Source of the DNA: Streptacidiphilus jiangxiensis
GTDB taxonomy: Bacteria; Actinomycetota; Actinomycetes; Streptomycetales; Streptomycetaceae
Assembly: GCF_900109465.1 (NCBI RefSeq)
Contig: NZ_FOAZ01000003.1
Coordinates: forward strand, 310,001-374,000
Direction: 5' to 3'
DNA: 64,000 nt
A model generated the notes under the pieces. That model was given only the letters and a program-made list of their open reading frames with translations, had not been told where the DNA came from and made no database searches. Positions 43,042 through 52,622 of the stretch are shown here, in pieces (position 1 is the stretch's first letter; each line of letters starts with the position of its first letter). Made by a program: the position numbers and the translations under genes.

Positions 43042-43698
43042 TTAACCCTCCGTCGCGTGCATCTTCGCGACATACGCGGCGGCCTGGGTGCGCCGTTCCA
43101 TGCCCAGTTTTGCCAGCAGGCTGGAGACGTAGTTCTTCACCGTCTTCTCGGCCAGGTGCAGCTCGGCGCCGATCTGCCGGTTGGTCATCCCCTCGCCGAT
43201 CAGGTCGAGGATCTTGCGCTCCTGCTTGGTCAGTCCGGAGAGCCGCTCGTCCTCCTTCTGGCCGCCGTCGCGCAGCCGCTCCAGGACCCGGGCGGTGGCC
43301 ACCGGGTCGAGCAGCGACTTGCCGCCCGCCACGTCACGGACGGCGGAGAGCAGGTCGGTGCCGCGGATGGCCTTGAGCACGTACCCGCTCGCTCCGGCCA
43401 TGATCGCGTCGAAGAGCGCCTCGTCGTCCGGGAAGGAGGTCAGCATGAGGCACTTGACCTCGGGCAGCTGGGAGCGGATCTCGCGGCAGACCTCGACGCC
43501 GCTGCCGTCGGGCAGCCGGACGTCCAGGACGGCCACGTCCGGACGGGTGGCCGGGATGCGGACCAGTGCCTCGGCGGCGGTGCCGGCCTCGCCGACGACC
43601 TCGATGTCGGACTCCAGCGAGAGCAGCTCGTGGACGCCACGGCGTACCACTTCGTGGTCATCGAGGAGGAAAACCCGGATTTGTCCCGATTCGCTCAT
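43042..43698 (-). CDS. Orphan NarL/DevR-type response regulator
   Basis: 218 residues. Receiver domain with acidic pocket DD (13-14), phospho-acceptor Asp59 in [11 protein letters not shown] and a conserved Lys in SGYVLKAI; LuxR-type HTH with [45 protein letters not shown]. No sensor kinase gene is adjacent. ATG at 43698 has AAGG eight bases upstream; a GTG two codons earlier is too close to it. It is divergent from the 2-oxoacid dehydrogenase operon, which it may regulate. The arrangement matches what I recall around S. coelicolor SCO3815-SCO3818. Confidence 0.87.
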   Translation of the reverse strand: MSESGQIRVFLLDDHEVVRRGVHELLSLESDIEVVGEAGTAAEALVRIPATRPDVAVLDVRLPDGSGVEVCREIRSQLPEVKCLMLTSFPDDEALFDAIMAGASGYVLKAIRGTDLLSAVRDVAGGKSLLDPVATARVLERLRDGGQKEDERLSGLTKQERKILDLIGEGMTNRQIGAELHLAEKTVKNYVSSLLAKLGMERRTQAAAYVAKMHATEG

Positions 43699-43783
43699 GG
43701 TCACAGCCTTGCATACGGGACACCTGGACGCCGGGTGCGCGGTAGGTTTTGTCCCGGTTTAGGGGTGAGCATGGTAGTTGGAC

Positions 43784-43793
43784 GTCCTAGGAC
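43784..43793. promoter_or_regulatory. Palindrome between the response regulator and dehydrogenase operon
   Basis: GTCCTAGGAC, flanked by TTGGAC and AGAA, lies in the 257-base divergent region. It recalls sites of DevR/NarL-type regulators. No gene is seen in this region. Confidence 0.35.
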
Positions 43794-43955
43794 AGAAGAA
43801 ATTGGGTCTTCCCCTGAGTAACGTTCTCGAAGAGGATCAGGGCACACCTATCCGCCGATCCGCGGTCGTCGCCCACCCGAAGCGAGGACGCACGGAGCAG
43901 GCGACCGGACCGGTTGCCGGCAACCCCGGATGGCCGGAGATACCGAGGAGTGAAC

Positions 43956-45077
43956 GTGACCGTCGAGAGCCCGGCGGGGACGGCGACCGCTGCCGTCCCG
44001 GAGCTGGTGCAGCTGCTCACCCCTGAAGGGGAGCGAGTGGAGCACCCGCGCTTTTCCCTGGAGACAACTCCGGAAGAGCTGCGCTCCATCTATCGAGACC
44101 TGGTCCTGGTACGCCGCTTCGACGGCGAGGCGACTGCTCTGCAGCGCCAGGGCGAGCTGGGCCTCTGGGCCTCTTTGCTGGGACAGGAGGCGGCGCAGGT
44201 CGGTTCCGGCCGTGCGCAGCGCCCGGGCGACTGGGCCTTCCCGACCTACCGCGAGCACGGCGTCGCCTGGTGCAAGGGCGTCGACCCGCTGAACCTGCTC
44301 GGCATGTTCCGCGGCGTGAACCACGGCGGCTGGGACCCGTACGAGAAGAACTTCAACCTCTACACCATCGTCATCGGCTCGCAGACGCTGCACGCGACGG
44401 GCTACGCGATGGGTATCACCAAGGACGGCACCGACGACGCCGTGGTCGCCTACTTCGGCGACGGCGCGTCCAGCCAGGGCGACGTCAACGAGGCCTTCAC
44501 CTTCGCCTCGGTCTACAACGCCCCCGTGGTCTTCTTCTGCCAGAACAACCAGTGGGCCATCTCCGAGCCCACCGAGCGGCAGACCCGCGTCCCGCTCTAC
44601 CAGCGCGCCGCCGGCTTCGGCTTCCCCGGCGTCCGGGTGGACGGCAACGACGTGCTGGCCGTGCTCGCGGTCACCCGCTGGGCGCTGGAGCGCGCCCGCA
44701 ACGGCGAGGGTCCGGCGCTGATCGAGGCCTTCACCTACCGCATGGGCGCCCACACCACCTCCGACGACCCGACCCGCTACCGGATCGCGGACGAGTTGGA
44801 GGAGTGGAAGCTCAAGGACCCGATCGAGCGGGTCAAGGCCTACCTGGTCCGCGAGGACTGGGCGGACCAGGAGTTCTTCGACGCCGTGGACGCCGAGAGC
44901 GAGCAGCTCGCCCGCCGCGTCCGTGAGGGCGTCCGCAACATGCCCGACCCGGACCCGACCTCGATCTTCGAGAACGTCTACGCCGAGGGGCACGCGCTCG
45001 TGGACGAGGAGCGCGCGGAGTACGTGGCATACGCGGCGTCGTTCGACGGCTCCGAAGAGGTTGGGGAGGGCCGCTGA
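43956..45077 (+). CDS. bkdA: Branched-chain 2-oxoacid (or pyruvate) dehydrogenase E1 alpha
   Basis: 373 residues from a GTG at 43956 with GAGGAG five bases upstream. Thiamine diphosphate site: GDGASSQGDVNEAFTFASVYNAPVVFFCQNN near 168-198, and the phosphorylation-loop-like FTYRMGAHTTSDDPTRYR near 258. Sequence and gene order (alpha, beta, E2, with no E3) fit the Bkd complexes of streptomycetes that make branched acyl-CoA starters for fatty acids and polyketides. Pyruvate specificity cannot be excluded from sequence. Stop is one base from the next ATG. Confidence 0.85.
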   Translation: MTVESPAGTATAAVPELVQLLTPEGERVEHPRFSLETTPEELRSIYRDLVLVRRFDGEATALQRQGELGLWASLLGQEAAQVGSGRAQRPGDWAFPTYREHGVAWCKGVDPLNLLGMFRGVNHGGWDPYEKNFNLYTIVIGSQTLHATGYAMGITKDGTDDAVVAYFGDGASSQGDVNEAFTFASVYNAPVVFFCQNNQWAISEPTERQTRVPLYQRAAGFGFPGVRVDGNDVLAVLAVTRWALERARNGEGPALIEAFTYRMGAHTTSDDPTRYRIADELEEWKLKDPIERVKAYLVREDWADQEFFDAVDAESEQLARRVREGVRNMPDPDPTSIFENVYAEGHALVDEERAEYVAYAASFDGSEEVGEGR

Positions 45078-45078
45078 G

Positions 45079-46062
45079 ATGGCTGCCGAGAACTACAGCA
45101 TGGTGAAGGCCCTCAACGAGGCGCTGCGGCGCTCGCTGGAGGCCGACCCGAAGACCCTCGTCATGGGCGAGGACGTCGGCCGCCTGGGTGGCGTCTTCCG
45201 CGTCACCGACGGCCTGCACAAGGACTTCGGCGACGCCCGGGTCATCGACACCCCGCTCGCCGAGTCCGGCATCATGGGCACCGCGATCGGCCTGGCCCTG
45301 CGCGGCTACCGCCCGGTCGTGGAGATCCAGTTCGACGGCTTCGTCTACCCGGCCTTCGACCAGATCGTCACCCAGCTGGCCAAGATGCACGCCCGGTCGC
45401 TCGGCCACGTCAAGCTGCCGATCACCGTGCGCATCCCGTTCGGCGGCGGCATCGGCGCCGTCGAGCACCACAGCGAGTCGCACGAGGCGTACTTCGCCCA
45501 CACGGCCGGCCTCAAGGTCGTCTCCCCGTCGAACCCGGCGGACGCGCACTGGATGCTGCGCCAGGCGATCGCCTCGGACGACCCGGTGATCTTCCTTGAG
45601 CCGAAGCGCCGCTACTGGGACAAGGGCGTCGTCGACCCGCTGGGCGAGGCCGCGCTCCCGCTGCACGCCGCGCGCGTCGCCCGTCCCGGCAAGGACCTGA
45701 CCCTGGTCGCCTACGGCCCGATGGTCAAGGTCTGCCTGGAGGCGGCCGAGGCCGCCGCCGAGGACGGCCACCAGATCGAGGTCGTCGACCTGCGCTCGCT
45801 CTCCCCGGTCGACTTCGACGCCCTGGAGGCGTCCGTCAAGCGCACCGGCCGCGCCGTGGTCGTGCACGAGGCGCCGGTCTTCATGGGCATGGGCGCCGAG
45901 CTCGCCGCCCGGATCACCGAGCGTTGCTTCTACTCCCTGGAGGCCCCCGTGCTCCGGGTCGGCGGCTACTTCGCCCCGTACCCGCCGAGCCGGGTGGAGG
46001 AGACGTACCTGCCGGACCTCGACCGGGTGCTCGACGCCGTCGACCGCGCCCTCGCCTTCTGA
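45079..46062 (+). CDS. bkdB: 2-oxoacid dehydrogenase E1 beta
   Basis: 327 residues. Transketolase pyrimidine-binding half (VMGEDVGRLGGVFRVTDGL, DTPLAESGIMGTAIGLALRGYRPVVEIQFDGF) and C-terminal half (LTLVAYGPMVKVCLEAAEAA, VVHEAPVFMGMGAELAARI). Forms the E1 heterotetramer with the preceding alpha subunit. GGGGAGGG upstream of the ATG. Confidence 0.88.
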   Translation: MAAENYSMVKALNEALRRSLEADPKTLVMGEDVGRLGGVFRVTDGLHKDFGDARVIDTPLAESGIMGTAIGLALRGYRPVVEIQFDGFVYPAFDQIVTQLAKMHARSLGHVKLPITVRIPFGGGIGAVEHHSESHEAYFAHTAGLKVVSPSNPADAHWMLRQAIASDDPVIFLEPKRRYWDKGVVDPLGEAALPLHAARVARPGKDLTLVAYGPMVKVCLEAAEAAAEDGHQIEVVDLRSLSPVDFDALEASVKRTGRAVVVHEAPVFMGMGAELAARITERCFYSLEAPVLRVGGYFAPYPPSRVEETYLPDLDRVLDAVDRALAF

Positions 46063-46079
46063 CGGGGGTTGGAGAGCAC

Positions 46080-47498
46080 ATGAGCACCACTGTTTCGAAC
46101 GTCCGCCAGTTCAAGATGCCGGACGTCGGCGAGGGCCTCACCGAGGCCGAGATCCTCAAGTGGTACGTCCAGCCGGGTGACACCGTCACCGACGGTCAGA
46201 TCGTCTGCGAGGTCGAGACGGCCAAGGCCGCCGTCGAGCTGCCGATCCCCTTCGACGGGGTGGTCCAGGAGCTGTTCTTCGCCGAGGGCACGACGGTCGA
46301 CGTCGGCACGGCGATCATCTCCGTCGCCGTCGAGGGCGGCGCCCCGGCCGAGGCGCCGACGGCTCCGGCCGCCGTCGCGGCCGACGAGGAGCCGGAGCCG
46401 GAGCGCCGCGAGGTGCTGGTCGGCTACGGTCCGCGTTCGGGTTCGTCCCGCCGCCGCGCCCGCAAGCCCGCCGCGACGGCGGCGCCGACGGTGGTGCAGA
46501 CGGGCGGCGAGGCGGTCTACCACGCCCCGGCGCCGGTCGCCCCCGTCGCGTCCGCCCCGGTCGCCCCGGTCGCCGCCGCTCCGGTGTCGGACGAGCGTCC
46601 GCTGGCCAAGCCTCCCGTCCGGAAGCTGGCCAAGGACCTCGGCGTCGACCTGGCAGCCGTCACCCCGACGGGCCCGCACGGCAACGTCACCCGTGAGGAC
46701 GTGCACGCGCACGTCGCTGCGGCGTCGGCACCGGCCGCGCCCGTCGCTCCGGTCGCGGCCGCCCCGGTCGCCGCCGCCCCGGTGGTCTCCGCCGAGGGTG
46801 ACACCCGCGTGCCGATCAAGGGTGTCCGCAAGGCGACCGCGGCGGCGATGGTCAGCTCCGCGTTCACGGCCCCGCACGTGACGGAGTGGGTCCAGGTGGA
46901 CGTCACCCGCACGATGAAGCTGGTCGCCAAGCTCAAGGAGACCGGCGAGCTGGGTGCGGGCGTCCGCGTCAGCCCGCTGCTGCTGGTCGCCAAGGCCCTG
47001 CTGATCGCGATCAAGCGCCACCCGGAGATCAACGCGAGCTGGGACGAGGCCGCCCAGGAGATCGTGATCAAGCGCGCGATCAACCTGGGCATCGCCGCGG
47101 CCACGCCGCGCGGCCTGATCGTCCCGAACATCAAGGACGCGGGCAGCATGGCCCTGCCGGACCTGGCCCAGGCCCTGACCGGTCTGATCGAGGTGGCCCG
47201 CGAGGGCAAGACCTCGCCGGCGGCGATGCAGGGCGGCACGGTCACCATCACCAACGTCGGCGTCTTCGGCGTCGACTCGGGCACCCCGATCCTGAACCCG
47301 GGCGAGGCCGCGATCCTGGCCTTCGGCCAGGTCCGCGAACTCCCGTGGGTGCACAAGGGCCGGGTCGTCCCGCGCCTGGTGACGACGCTGGCGCTCTCCT
47401 TCGACCACCGCATGGTCGACGGCGAGCTGGGCTCCAAGGTCCTGGCGGACACCGCCGCGATCCTGGCCGACCCGAAGAAGCTCATCAGCTGGCAGTAA
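46080..47498 (+). CDS. bkdC: 2-oxoacid dehydrogenase E2 (dihydrolipoyl acyltransferase)
   Basis: 472 residues. Single lipoyl domain (residues 8-85) with the lipoylated Lys in EVETAKAAVELP, an Ala/Pro/Val-rich linker, a peripheral-subunit-binding domain (KPPVRKLAKDLGVDLAAVTPTGPHGNVTREDV near 178-210), a second AP-rich linker, and the catalytic domain ending in SFDHRMVDGELG with the active His and Asp. GGAGAG site. It forms the core of the complex; E3 must come from elsewhere. Followed by an intergenic repeat hairpin. Confidence 0.9.
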   Translation: MSTTVSNVRQFKMPDVGEGLTEAEILKWYVQPGDTVTDGQIVCEVETAKAAVELPIPFDGVVQELFFAEGTTVDVGTAIISVAVEGGAPAEAPTAPAAVAADEEPEPERREVLVGYGPRSGSSRRRARKPAATAAPTVVQTGGEAVYHAPAPVAPVASAPVAPVAAAPVSDERPLAKPPVRKLAKDLGVDLAAVTPTGPHGNVTREDVHAHVAAASAPAAPVAPVAAAPVAAAPVVSAEGDTRVPIKGVRKATAAAMVSSAFTAPHVTEWVQVDVTRTMKLVAKLKETGELGAGVRVSPLLLVAKALLIAIKRHPEINASWDEAAQEIVIKRAINLGIAAATPRGLIVPNIKDAGSMALPDLAQALTGLIEVAREGKTSPAAMQGGTVTITNVGVFGVDSGTPILNPGEAAILAFGQVRELPWVHKGRVVPRLVTTLALSFDHRMVDGELGSKVLADTAAILADPKKLISWQ

Positions 47499-47505
47499 CC
47501 ATTGA

Positions 47506-47633
47506 GGGGCGCGAGGAACTGCGCGAGCAACCACTCACTTCGGATGGCCCTGCTCGTTCGGCGAGTCACCACATCGGGATGGGAGCACCCCCGCCCGAAG
47601 GGTGGGGGATTGTCGCGCAGTTCCTCGCGCCCC
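47506..47633. repeat. Intergenic repeat element with 21-bp perfect inverted ends
   Basis: The 21 bases 47506-47526 are the exact reverse complement of 47613-47633. Inside, CCCCCGCCC and GGGTGGGGG form a second hairpin. The same family occurs at 11515-11578 and 51526-51667. It lies 7 bases after the E2 stop and can act as terminator. The next bases to 47704 hold no gene. Confidence 0.8.
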
Positions 47634-47704
47634 AGGTAGTCCGAATGATCCCATTTGCCCGAATGGCTCAACAAGATCGGCCCCACCCGGCCGTTCTCTA
47701 CTGA

Positions 47705-48868
47705 GTGAAGCTTTCTGCCGCTCTCCTGCTGCTGTTCACACTCCTGTTCGGCTCCGCCCCCGCCTTCGCCTGTGAGGCGCATGTCGTCGACACCGTCGAC
47801 CTCGTCGACAACGGACCCGCCGCGAACCGGGTCACCGTCGTTCTGATCGGTGACGGCTACACGCCGGACGAGCTGCCGCGATTCCGCGCGCAGGCCGACG
47901 CGACCTGGCGGGCCGTCAGTTCCGTCGAGCCGTTCCGGAGCTACGCGCGGTTCTTCGACGTCAAGCGCGTCGACCTGGTCTCCCCGCACTCTGGTATCGG
48001 CGACGGCTCGCCGCTCGGCATGCACTTCGACTGCGCGGGTACCCCGCGGCTCCTCTGCGCCGACGACGGGGACGTCTCGCACTGGGTCGGTCCCGCCGTG
48101 GGGCCGCAGTACGTCATCGCGCTCGCCGACTCCACCCAGTACGGCGGTTCGGGAGGGACGGGGGTGACCACCCTCTCTGCCGGGTCCGCGGACGCGGCGC
48201 GCATCATCGAGCACGAGATGGGCCACACCGTGGGCGGGCTCGGTGACGAGTACGACGCGGCACCCGGCGGGGACGGCGACTTTCCCAACCTCTCCGCCCA
48301 GGGCGCCGACGCCATGACCGCTGCGCACGCGAAGTGGTGGCGCTGGCTCGGCGCGCCCGATCCCACCGGCGGCGTGGTGGGGGCCTACCGGAGCGCGAAC
48401 GGGTTGTACCGGCCGACCGAGGACTCGATCATGCGGACCCTCGGCGGCACCTACAACCTCCCCTCGCGGGAGGCGATCGTGGAGTCGCTCTACCGGCAGC
48501 TCCAGCCCGTCGACTGCGCCGAACCGGCACCCCAGCTCGGACCGGTGACGCCCGGGCGGACGCTGCGGGTGAGCCCGTTGCCGCTGGCGCAGGGCGGCCG
48601 ACTGACCGTCAGCTGGACCGTCGGCGACCACCCGGCCCCTGCCGCGGCGCTCCGTGACGGCGGGCTGGCGCTGGACACCGGCGCGCTCGGATCGGCCCCG
48701 GACGGCAGGCTCGCGGTGCGGGCCGTCGTCACCGACGAGACGCCGTGGGTGCGGGACGAGATGTTCCGTCAGGCCCGGATGCGGGGGGAGGTGATGTGGT
48801 CCGTCGGCCGCTTCGACGGAACGGCTCAGGGAACTCCCAGGTCACGTCCTGCTAACGGGCGATGGTGA
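47705..48868 (+). CDS. Secreted M64-family (IgA peptidase-like) metallopeptidase
   Basis: 387 residues from a GTG. Signal peptide about 1-22 (LLLLFTLLFGSAPAFA), then VTVVLIGDGYTPDELPRF, the family start signature. The zinc site is HEMGHTVGGLGDEY with His170, Glu171 and His174. The C-terminal third is a beta-rich accessory domain. The true M64 substrate range is unknown in actinomycetes; IgA cleavage should not be assumed. Confidence 0.85.
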   Translation: MKLSAALLLLFTLLFGSAPAFACEAHVVDTVDLVDNGPAANRVTVVLIGDGYTPDELPRFRAQADATWRAVSSVEPFRSYARFFDVKRVDLVSPHSGIGDGSPLGMHFDCAGTPRLLCADDGDVSHWVGPAVGPQYVIALADSTQYGGSGGTGVTTLSAGSADAARIIEHEMGHTVGGLGDEYDAAPGGDGDFPNLSAQGADAMTAAHAKWWRWLGAPDPTGGVVGAYRSANGLYRPTEDSIMRTLGGTYNLPSREAIVESLYRQLQPVDCAEPAPQLGPVTPGRTLRVSPLPLAQGGRLTVSWTVGDHPAPAAALRDGGLALDTGALGSAPDGRLAVRAVVTDETPWVRDEMFRQARMRGEVMWSVGRFDGTAQGTPRSRPANGRW

Positions 48869-48938
48869 CGCGCGGAGTGGTCAGGTAGTCATATGAGAGT
48901 GTGTAAGTACGAACAGGTAGAGGGTGGGGAGTTCCATA

Positions 48939-50027
48939 GTGGGTGAGCGCAGGCGCCGCCGCGGTCGGGGGATCAAGGCAGGACTCGCGGGGCTGCTGGC
49001 GGTCGGTGTCCTGGGGGCCGTCTTCGCTCCCTCCGCCCTGGCTGAGATCAGCGGAACGGTGGCAGGGGCGCCCACGGCGCCCGTCAGCGCCTCGCCGACG
49101 CCGGGCGCTCCCGGCGCCGGTTCGATGGCCACCGCGCCGCGCGTGGTGACGACCGCCACGACGACGTGGAACGCGGCCGCCGCCGCCACGTTCTGGACGT
49201 CCGCCAGGCTCGCCGACGCGGCTCCGGTCGACGCGCCGAAGACGACCGCTGCGGCCGGCACGGCCGGGACGACCGGGACGACCGGGACGGCCTCGGGCCT
49301 GGGTGCCCACGCGATGGTCGGCGCCCGGCTCAGCACCCCGAGTTCCATCGCGCGCTCGACCCACTTCGGGGGCGCGTCGAGCACCGGCGTGATCTTCTAC
49401 GCGTCGAAGGACATGACGACGCACTACTGCACGGCCAGCGTCGTGGACAGCCACTACGGCAACCTGATCATCATGGCCGCGCACTGCAACCCGGGCAGCT
49501 GGATGGCCTACGTGCCGAAGTACCAGCACGGTCTCTCCGCCGCCAGGCAGCCCTACGGGATCTGGGCCGTCACCAAGGTCTTCAAGGACTCGCACTACAC
49601 GGGCGGCTCCGGCGCGGGCAGCGACTACGACTACGCCTTCGCCCAGGTGGCCAAGAACAGCAAGGGCCAGAGCGTCCAGAGCGTGACGGGTGGCAACTGG
49701 CTCAGCCACACCACGAGCTACAACATGTACGTCACGGCGCTCGGTTACCCGAAGATCACTGCGGACTCCGCGGACCAGGCCATCCGCTGCCACCCGGGCT
49801 ACGCGACGCAGAAGCTGCCCGGCTACCGCCAGATGGTGCTGTACTGCACCGGTTTCTACGGCGGCACCTCGGGCGGCCCGTGGCTGCTCGGCTTCAACGG
49901 CAACACGGGTTACCTGATCGGCATCACCGGCGGCTACGAGGACGGCGGCCCCAACAGCTGGATCAGCTACAGCCCGGTCTTCGACAGCCGGATCTTCACG
50001 CTGTTCCAGTACGCCGAGTACCACTGA
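48939..50027 (+). CDS. Secreted trypsin-like serine protease
   Basis: 362 residues from the GTG at 48939 (GGGGAG eight bases before). Basic start RRRRRGRG, signal sequence to about 35 (PSALA), a Thr/Ala-rich propeptide of about 85 residues, and a chymotrypsin-fold domain with IIMAAHCNP (His), SDYDYAFAQV (Asp) and GGTSGGPWLLGF (Ser). Cys pairs CTAS/AHC and RCHPG/LYCTG suggest disulfides. Probably an exported protease activated by propeptide removal. Confidence 0.85.
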   Translation: MGERRRRRGRGIKAGLAGLLAVGVLGAVFAPSALAEISGTVAGAPTAPVSASPTPGAPGAGSMATAPRVVTTATTTWNAAAAATFWTSARLADAAPVDAPKTTAAAGTAGTTGTTGTASGLGAHAMVGARLSTPSSIARSTHFGGASSTGVIFYASKDMTTHYCTASVVDSHYGNLIIMAAHCNPGSWMAYVPKYQHGLSAARQPYGIWAVTKVFKDSHYTGGSGAGSDYDYAFAQVAKNSKGQSVQSVTGGNWLSHTTSYNMYVTALGYPKITADSADQAIRCHPGYATQKLPGYRQMVLYCTGFYGGTSGGPWLLGFNGNTGYLIGITGGYEDGGPNSWISYSPVFDSRIFTLFQYAEYH

Positions 50028-50108
50028 CGCCGCTGCGGACGTGATCGTCCGCTCACGGAGCGGACGCCGGCGGGGTTGATTCGTCCTACCAATTAGGATG
50101 ACGCCACG

Positions 50109-51509
50109 ATGACTGTCGACCCCGCCACCAGCGCGTCCTCCGAGCCTGCTGTCGCCCCCGCTCCCGCGCGTCGGGAGCCGCCGGGCGGGCGGGGCGCGTG
50201 GACGGCCTGGGGCATCGGGGTCACCGTCTACGTCCTCGCGGTGATCCACCGCACCAGCCTCGGCGTCGCCGGTGTGGACGCGGCGGCGCGGTTCGGTATC
50301 AACGCCTCCGCGCTGTCGACCTTCTCCATCCTGCAGGTGCTGGTCTACGCCGGCATGCAGGTGCCGGTCGGCCTGCTCGTCGACCGCCACGGTCCGCGCC
50401 GGATCCTCAGCGCGGGCCTCGTGCTGCTCACCGCCGGGCAGCTCGGCTTCGCCCTCGCGAGCTCGTTCACCCCCGCGCTGCTGGCGCGTGGCGTGCTGGG
50501 CTGCGGTGACGCGATGACCTTCGTCAGCGTGCTGCGGATCGGCTCGCGCTGGTTCCCGCTCTTCCGCAACCCCTTCATCGCCCAGCTGACCGGTCTCGTC
50601 GGCACGATCGGCAACCTCGTCTCCACGATGGTGCTCGCCCAGGTCCTGCACAGCGCCGGCTGGACGGCCACCTTCGGCACGACCGCGCTGCTGGGCTTCG
50701 CCGTCCTGGCGCTGGTGGTGCTCGTCCTGCGGGAGACCCCCGACAGCGCCCCCCGCGAACCCCTGCTGGTGCGCCGCCGCGCCCGCGTCCCCGACGCACC
50801 CCCGCCGGCTGCGGGATTCGCCCTGCGTGACCAGATCCGTGCGGCCTGGCGCGAGCCCGGCACCCGGCTCGGCATGTGGGTCCACTTCACCACCGCGTTC
50901 CCGGCCTCCAGCTTCCTGCTGCTGTGGGGCATGCCGTTCCTCATGTCCGGCCAGGGCCTGTCCCGTGCCGTCTCGGGCGGGCTGCTGAGCCTGGTGATCG
51001 TCGCGGGCATGGGCTTCGCGGTCCTCTTCGGCCAGCTGATGTCCCGCAGGCCGTCCTGGCGGACGCCGACGGTCTTCACCGTCGTGCTCGGCACCGGTGC
51101 GGTCTGGGCCCTGGTGCTGACGTGGCCGCAGCCCGGGCACGTCCCGATGTGGCTGCTGGTCGTCCTCGCCGTGGCCATGGGCAGCAACGGGCCCGCGTCC
51201 CTGATCGGCCTGGACTACGCCCGCCCGGTGAACCCGCCCGAGCGGATCGGGACAGCGTCGGGCATCGTCAACATGGGCGGCTTCATCGCGGCGGTTCTGG
51301 CGCTCTTCCTGATCGGTCTCGTCCTCGACCTCAACACCCCGGGCGGCGGCACCGACTACTCCGCGAGCGGCTTCCGCGCGGCCTTCGCCACGCTCTACCT
51401 GCCGATGGCGGTGGGCCTCCTCCAGATCCTCCGCCTGCGCCGCAGAGCGCTGACGCGCGAGCGCGAGGTCATCGGCGCGACGGTCCCGAAGGCACGCGCG
51501 GCACGTTAG
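50109..51509 (+). CDS. MFS transporter
   Basis: 466 residues, twelve membrane helices. Motif A-like LVDRHGPRRILSAGLVLL lies between helices 2 and 3; GCGDAMTFVSVLRIGSRWF is in helix 4-5. A hydrophilic central loop (ETPDSAPREPLLVRRRARVPDAPPP) separates the halves. Substrate unknown. A short inverted repeat TCCTA/TAGGA (50085-50099) sits in its promoter region. Confidence 0.83.
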   Translation: MTVDPATSASSEPAVAPAPARREPPGGRGAWTAWGIGVTVYVLAVIHRTSLGVAGVDAAARFGINASALSTFSILQVLVYAGMQVPVGLLVDRHGPRRILSAGLVLLTAGQLGFALASSFTPALLARGVLGCGDAMTFVSVLRIGSRWFPLFRNPFIAQLTGLVGTIGNLVSTMVLAQVLHSAGWTATFGTTALLGFAVLALVVLVLRETPDSAPREPLLVRRRARVPDAPPPAAGFALRDQIRAAWREPGTRLGMWVHFTTAFPASSFLLLWGMPFLMSGQGLSRAVSGGLLSLVIVAGMGFAVLFGQLMSRRPSWRTPTVFTVVLGTGAVWALVLTWPQPGHVPMWLLVVLAVAMGSNGPASLIGLDYARPVNPPERIGTASGIVNMGGFIAAVLALFLIGLVLDLNTPGGGTDYSASGFRAAFATLYLPMAVGLLQILRLRRRALTREREVIGATVPKARAAR

Positions 51510-51525
51510 GCACCGACCTCGGGTT

Positions 51526-51667
51526 CCACCTCCAGGGGCGCGAGGAACTGCGCGACAAGCCACCGACACGCAGATGGTCCTCAACGCGCAGGGCCATCCG
51601 CACAGGGTGGTTGCTCGCGCCCACGCGGCGGAGCCGCACAGGCAGAGCCTCGTGCCCCTGGAGGTGG
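51526..51667. repeat. Intergenic repeat element between convergent genes
   Basis: 19-bp inverted ends (51526-51544 with 51649-51667, one mismatch). The left end contains GGGGCGCGAGGAACTGCGCG as in the other two copies. It fills the space between the MFS gene and the convergent isomerase gene and probably terminates both. Confidence 0.8.
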
Positions 51668-51673
51668 TGCAAC

Positions 51674-52510
51674 TCAAGGTGTGACGGCGAAGTTCTCCAG
51701 GATGCGGGAGGCGAGCTCCTCGTCGCCCTCGATCTTGACCTCCGCCTGGTGGGCCGCGAGGCGACCGCAGGCGAGACGGGCGAAGGTCTCCCAGTCCGTG
51801 GAGATCAGCACCGACGGCGCCAGCAGGACCTGGCCGTCGACGCGGCCCCTGCCGTCCGCGTCCACGTGGACGCTGCGCATGAACTCCTGCTCGCCGTGGA
51901 CGTCGAAGACGGCCGTGGAGCCGGCGGGCGCGCCGGCCAGCTTGGCGACGGCGCGGGGGAGCATCTCCACCAGGTAGTCGCGGGTGACGGCCGCCGCCGC
52001 GGAGTCCAGATCGCCGGGGCGGCCCAGTGCGCGACGGATGTCCTGCTCGTGGGTCCAGACGTCGAAGACACGCGTGCGCAGCAGCTGGTGGTAGGCGACG
52101 TCACGGCTGTAGGGGCCCATCGGCCAGCGGATCTCGTCCAGCGGCTCGTAGCGCGTGTTGTTCCGCAGCGCCCGCGAACGGCGGATGATCGTGTACTCCA
52201 GCTCGGAGGCCATCTCCACCGCGGTGTGGCAACGCCGCTTGTCGACGGGGACCTCGCAGTAGCGGCTGAACTCGTCCACGACGTGTCGCAGATCGCGTGG
52301 CAGCGTGTGGATGGGCCGTGGGTCGCCCAGGAGTTCGGACTCCATGGCGATGATGTGCGAGACGACGTCCCGCACCGACCAACCCGGGCATTCGGTCGGT
52401 CGGTTCCACGCCCCCTCGGGGAGTGGGGCGACCAGCTCGGATATGGCCTCGATGGACTGGGTCCAGGCATCGGCGTACGCCTGGACGGTCTGCTTGTCGG
52501 TCACTTTCAC
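51674..52510 (-). CDS. Maleylpyruvate isomerase family mycothiol-dependent protein
   Basis: 278 residues from a GTG. N-terminal DinB-like four-helix bundle with WNRPTECPGWSVRDVVSHIIAMES (first His of the metal site) and FDVWTHEQDIRRALGRP (second), then the C-terminal MDMPI domain. Family members use mycothiol for isomerisation or transfer; the specific substrate is unknown. Divergent from the nitrilase gene with 112 bases between. Confidence 0.8.
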   Translation of the reverse strand: MKVTDKQTVQAYADAWTQSIEAISELVAPLPEGAWNRPTECPGWSVRDVVSHIIAMESELLGDPRPIHTLPRDLRHVVDEFSRYCEVPVDKRRCHTAVEMASELEYTIIRRSRALRNNTRYEPLDEIRWPMGPYSRDVAYHQLLRTRVFDVWTHEQDIRRALGRPGDLDSAAAAVTRDYLVEMLPRAVAKLAGAPAGSTAVFDVHGEQEFMRSVHVDADGRGRVDGQVLLAPSVLISTDWETFARLACGRLAAHQAEVKIEGDEELASRILENFAVTP

Positions 52511-52622
52511 GACCCCTCGGCGGAGCAGCCAACTGCGCTATCGGCACGTTACGCTCCCTGGTGTCCCCAGGTCAGCGCTTTCCGGTGTTGATCGTAGGGC
52601 CCTTGACGAAACAGGTGGTACC

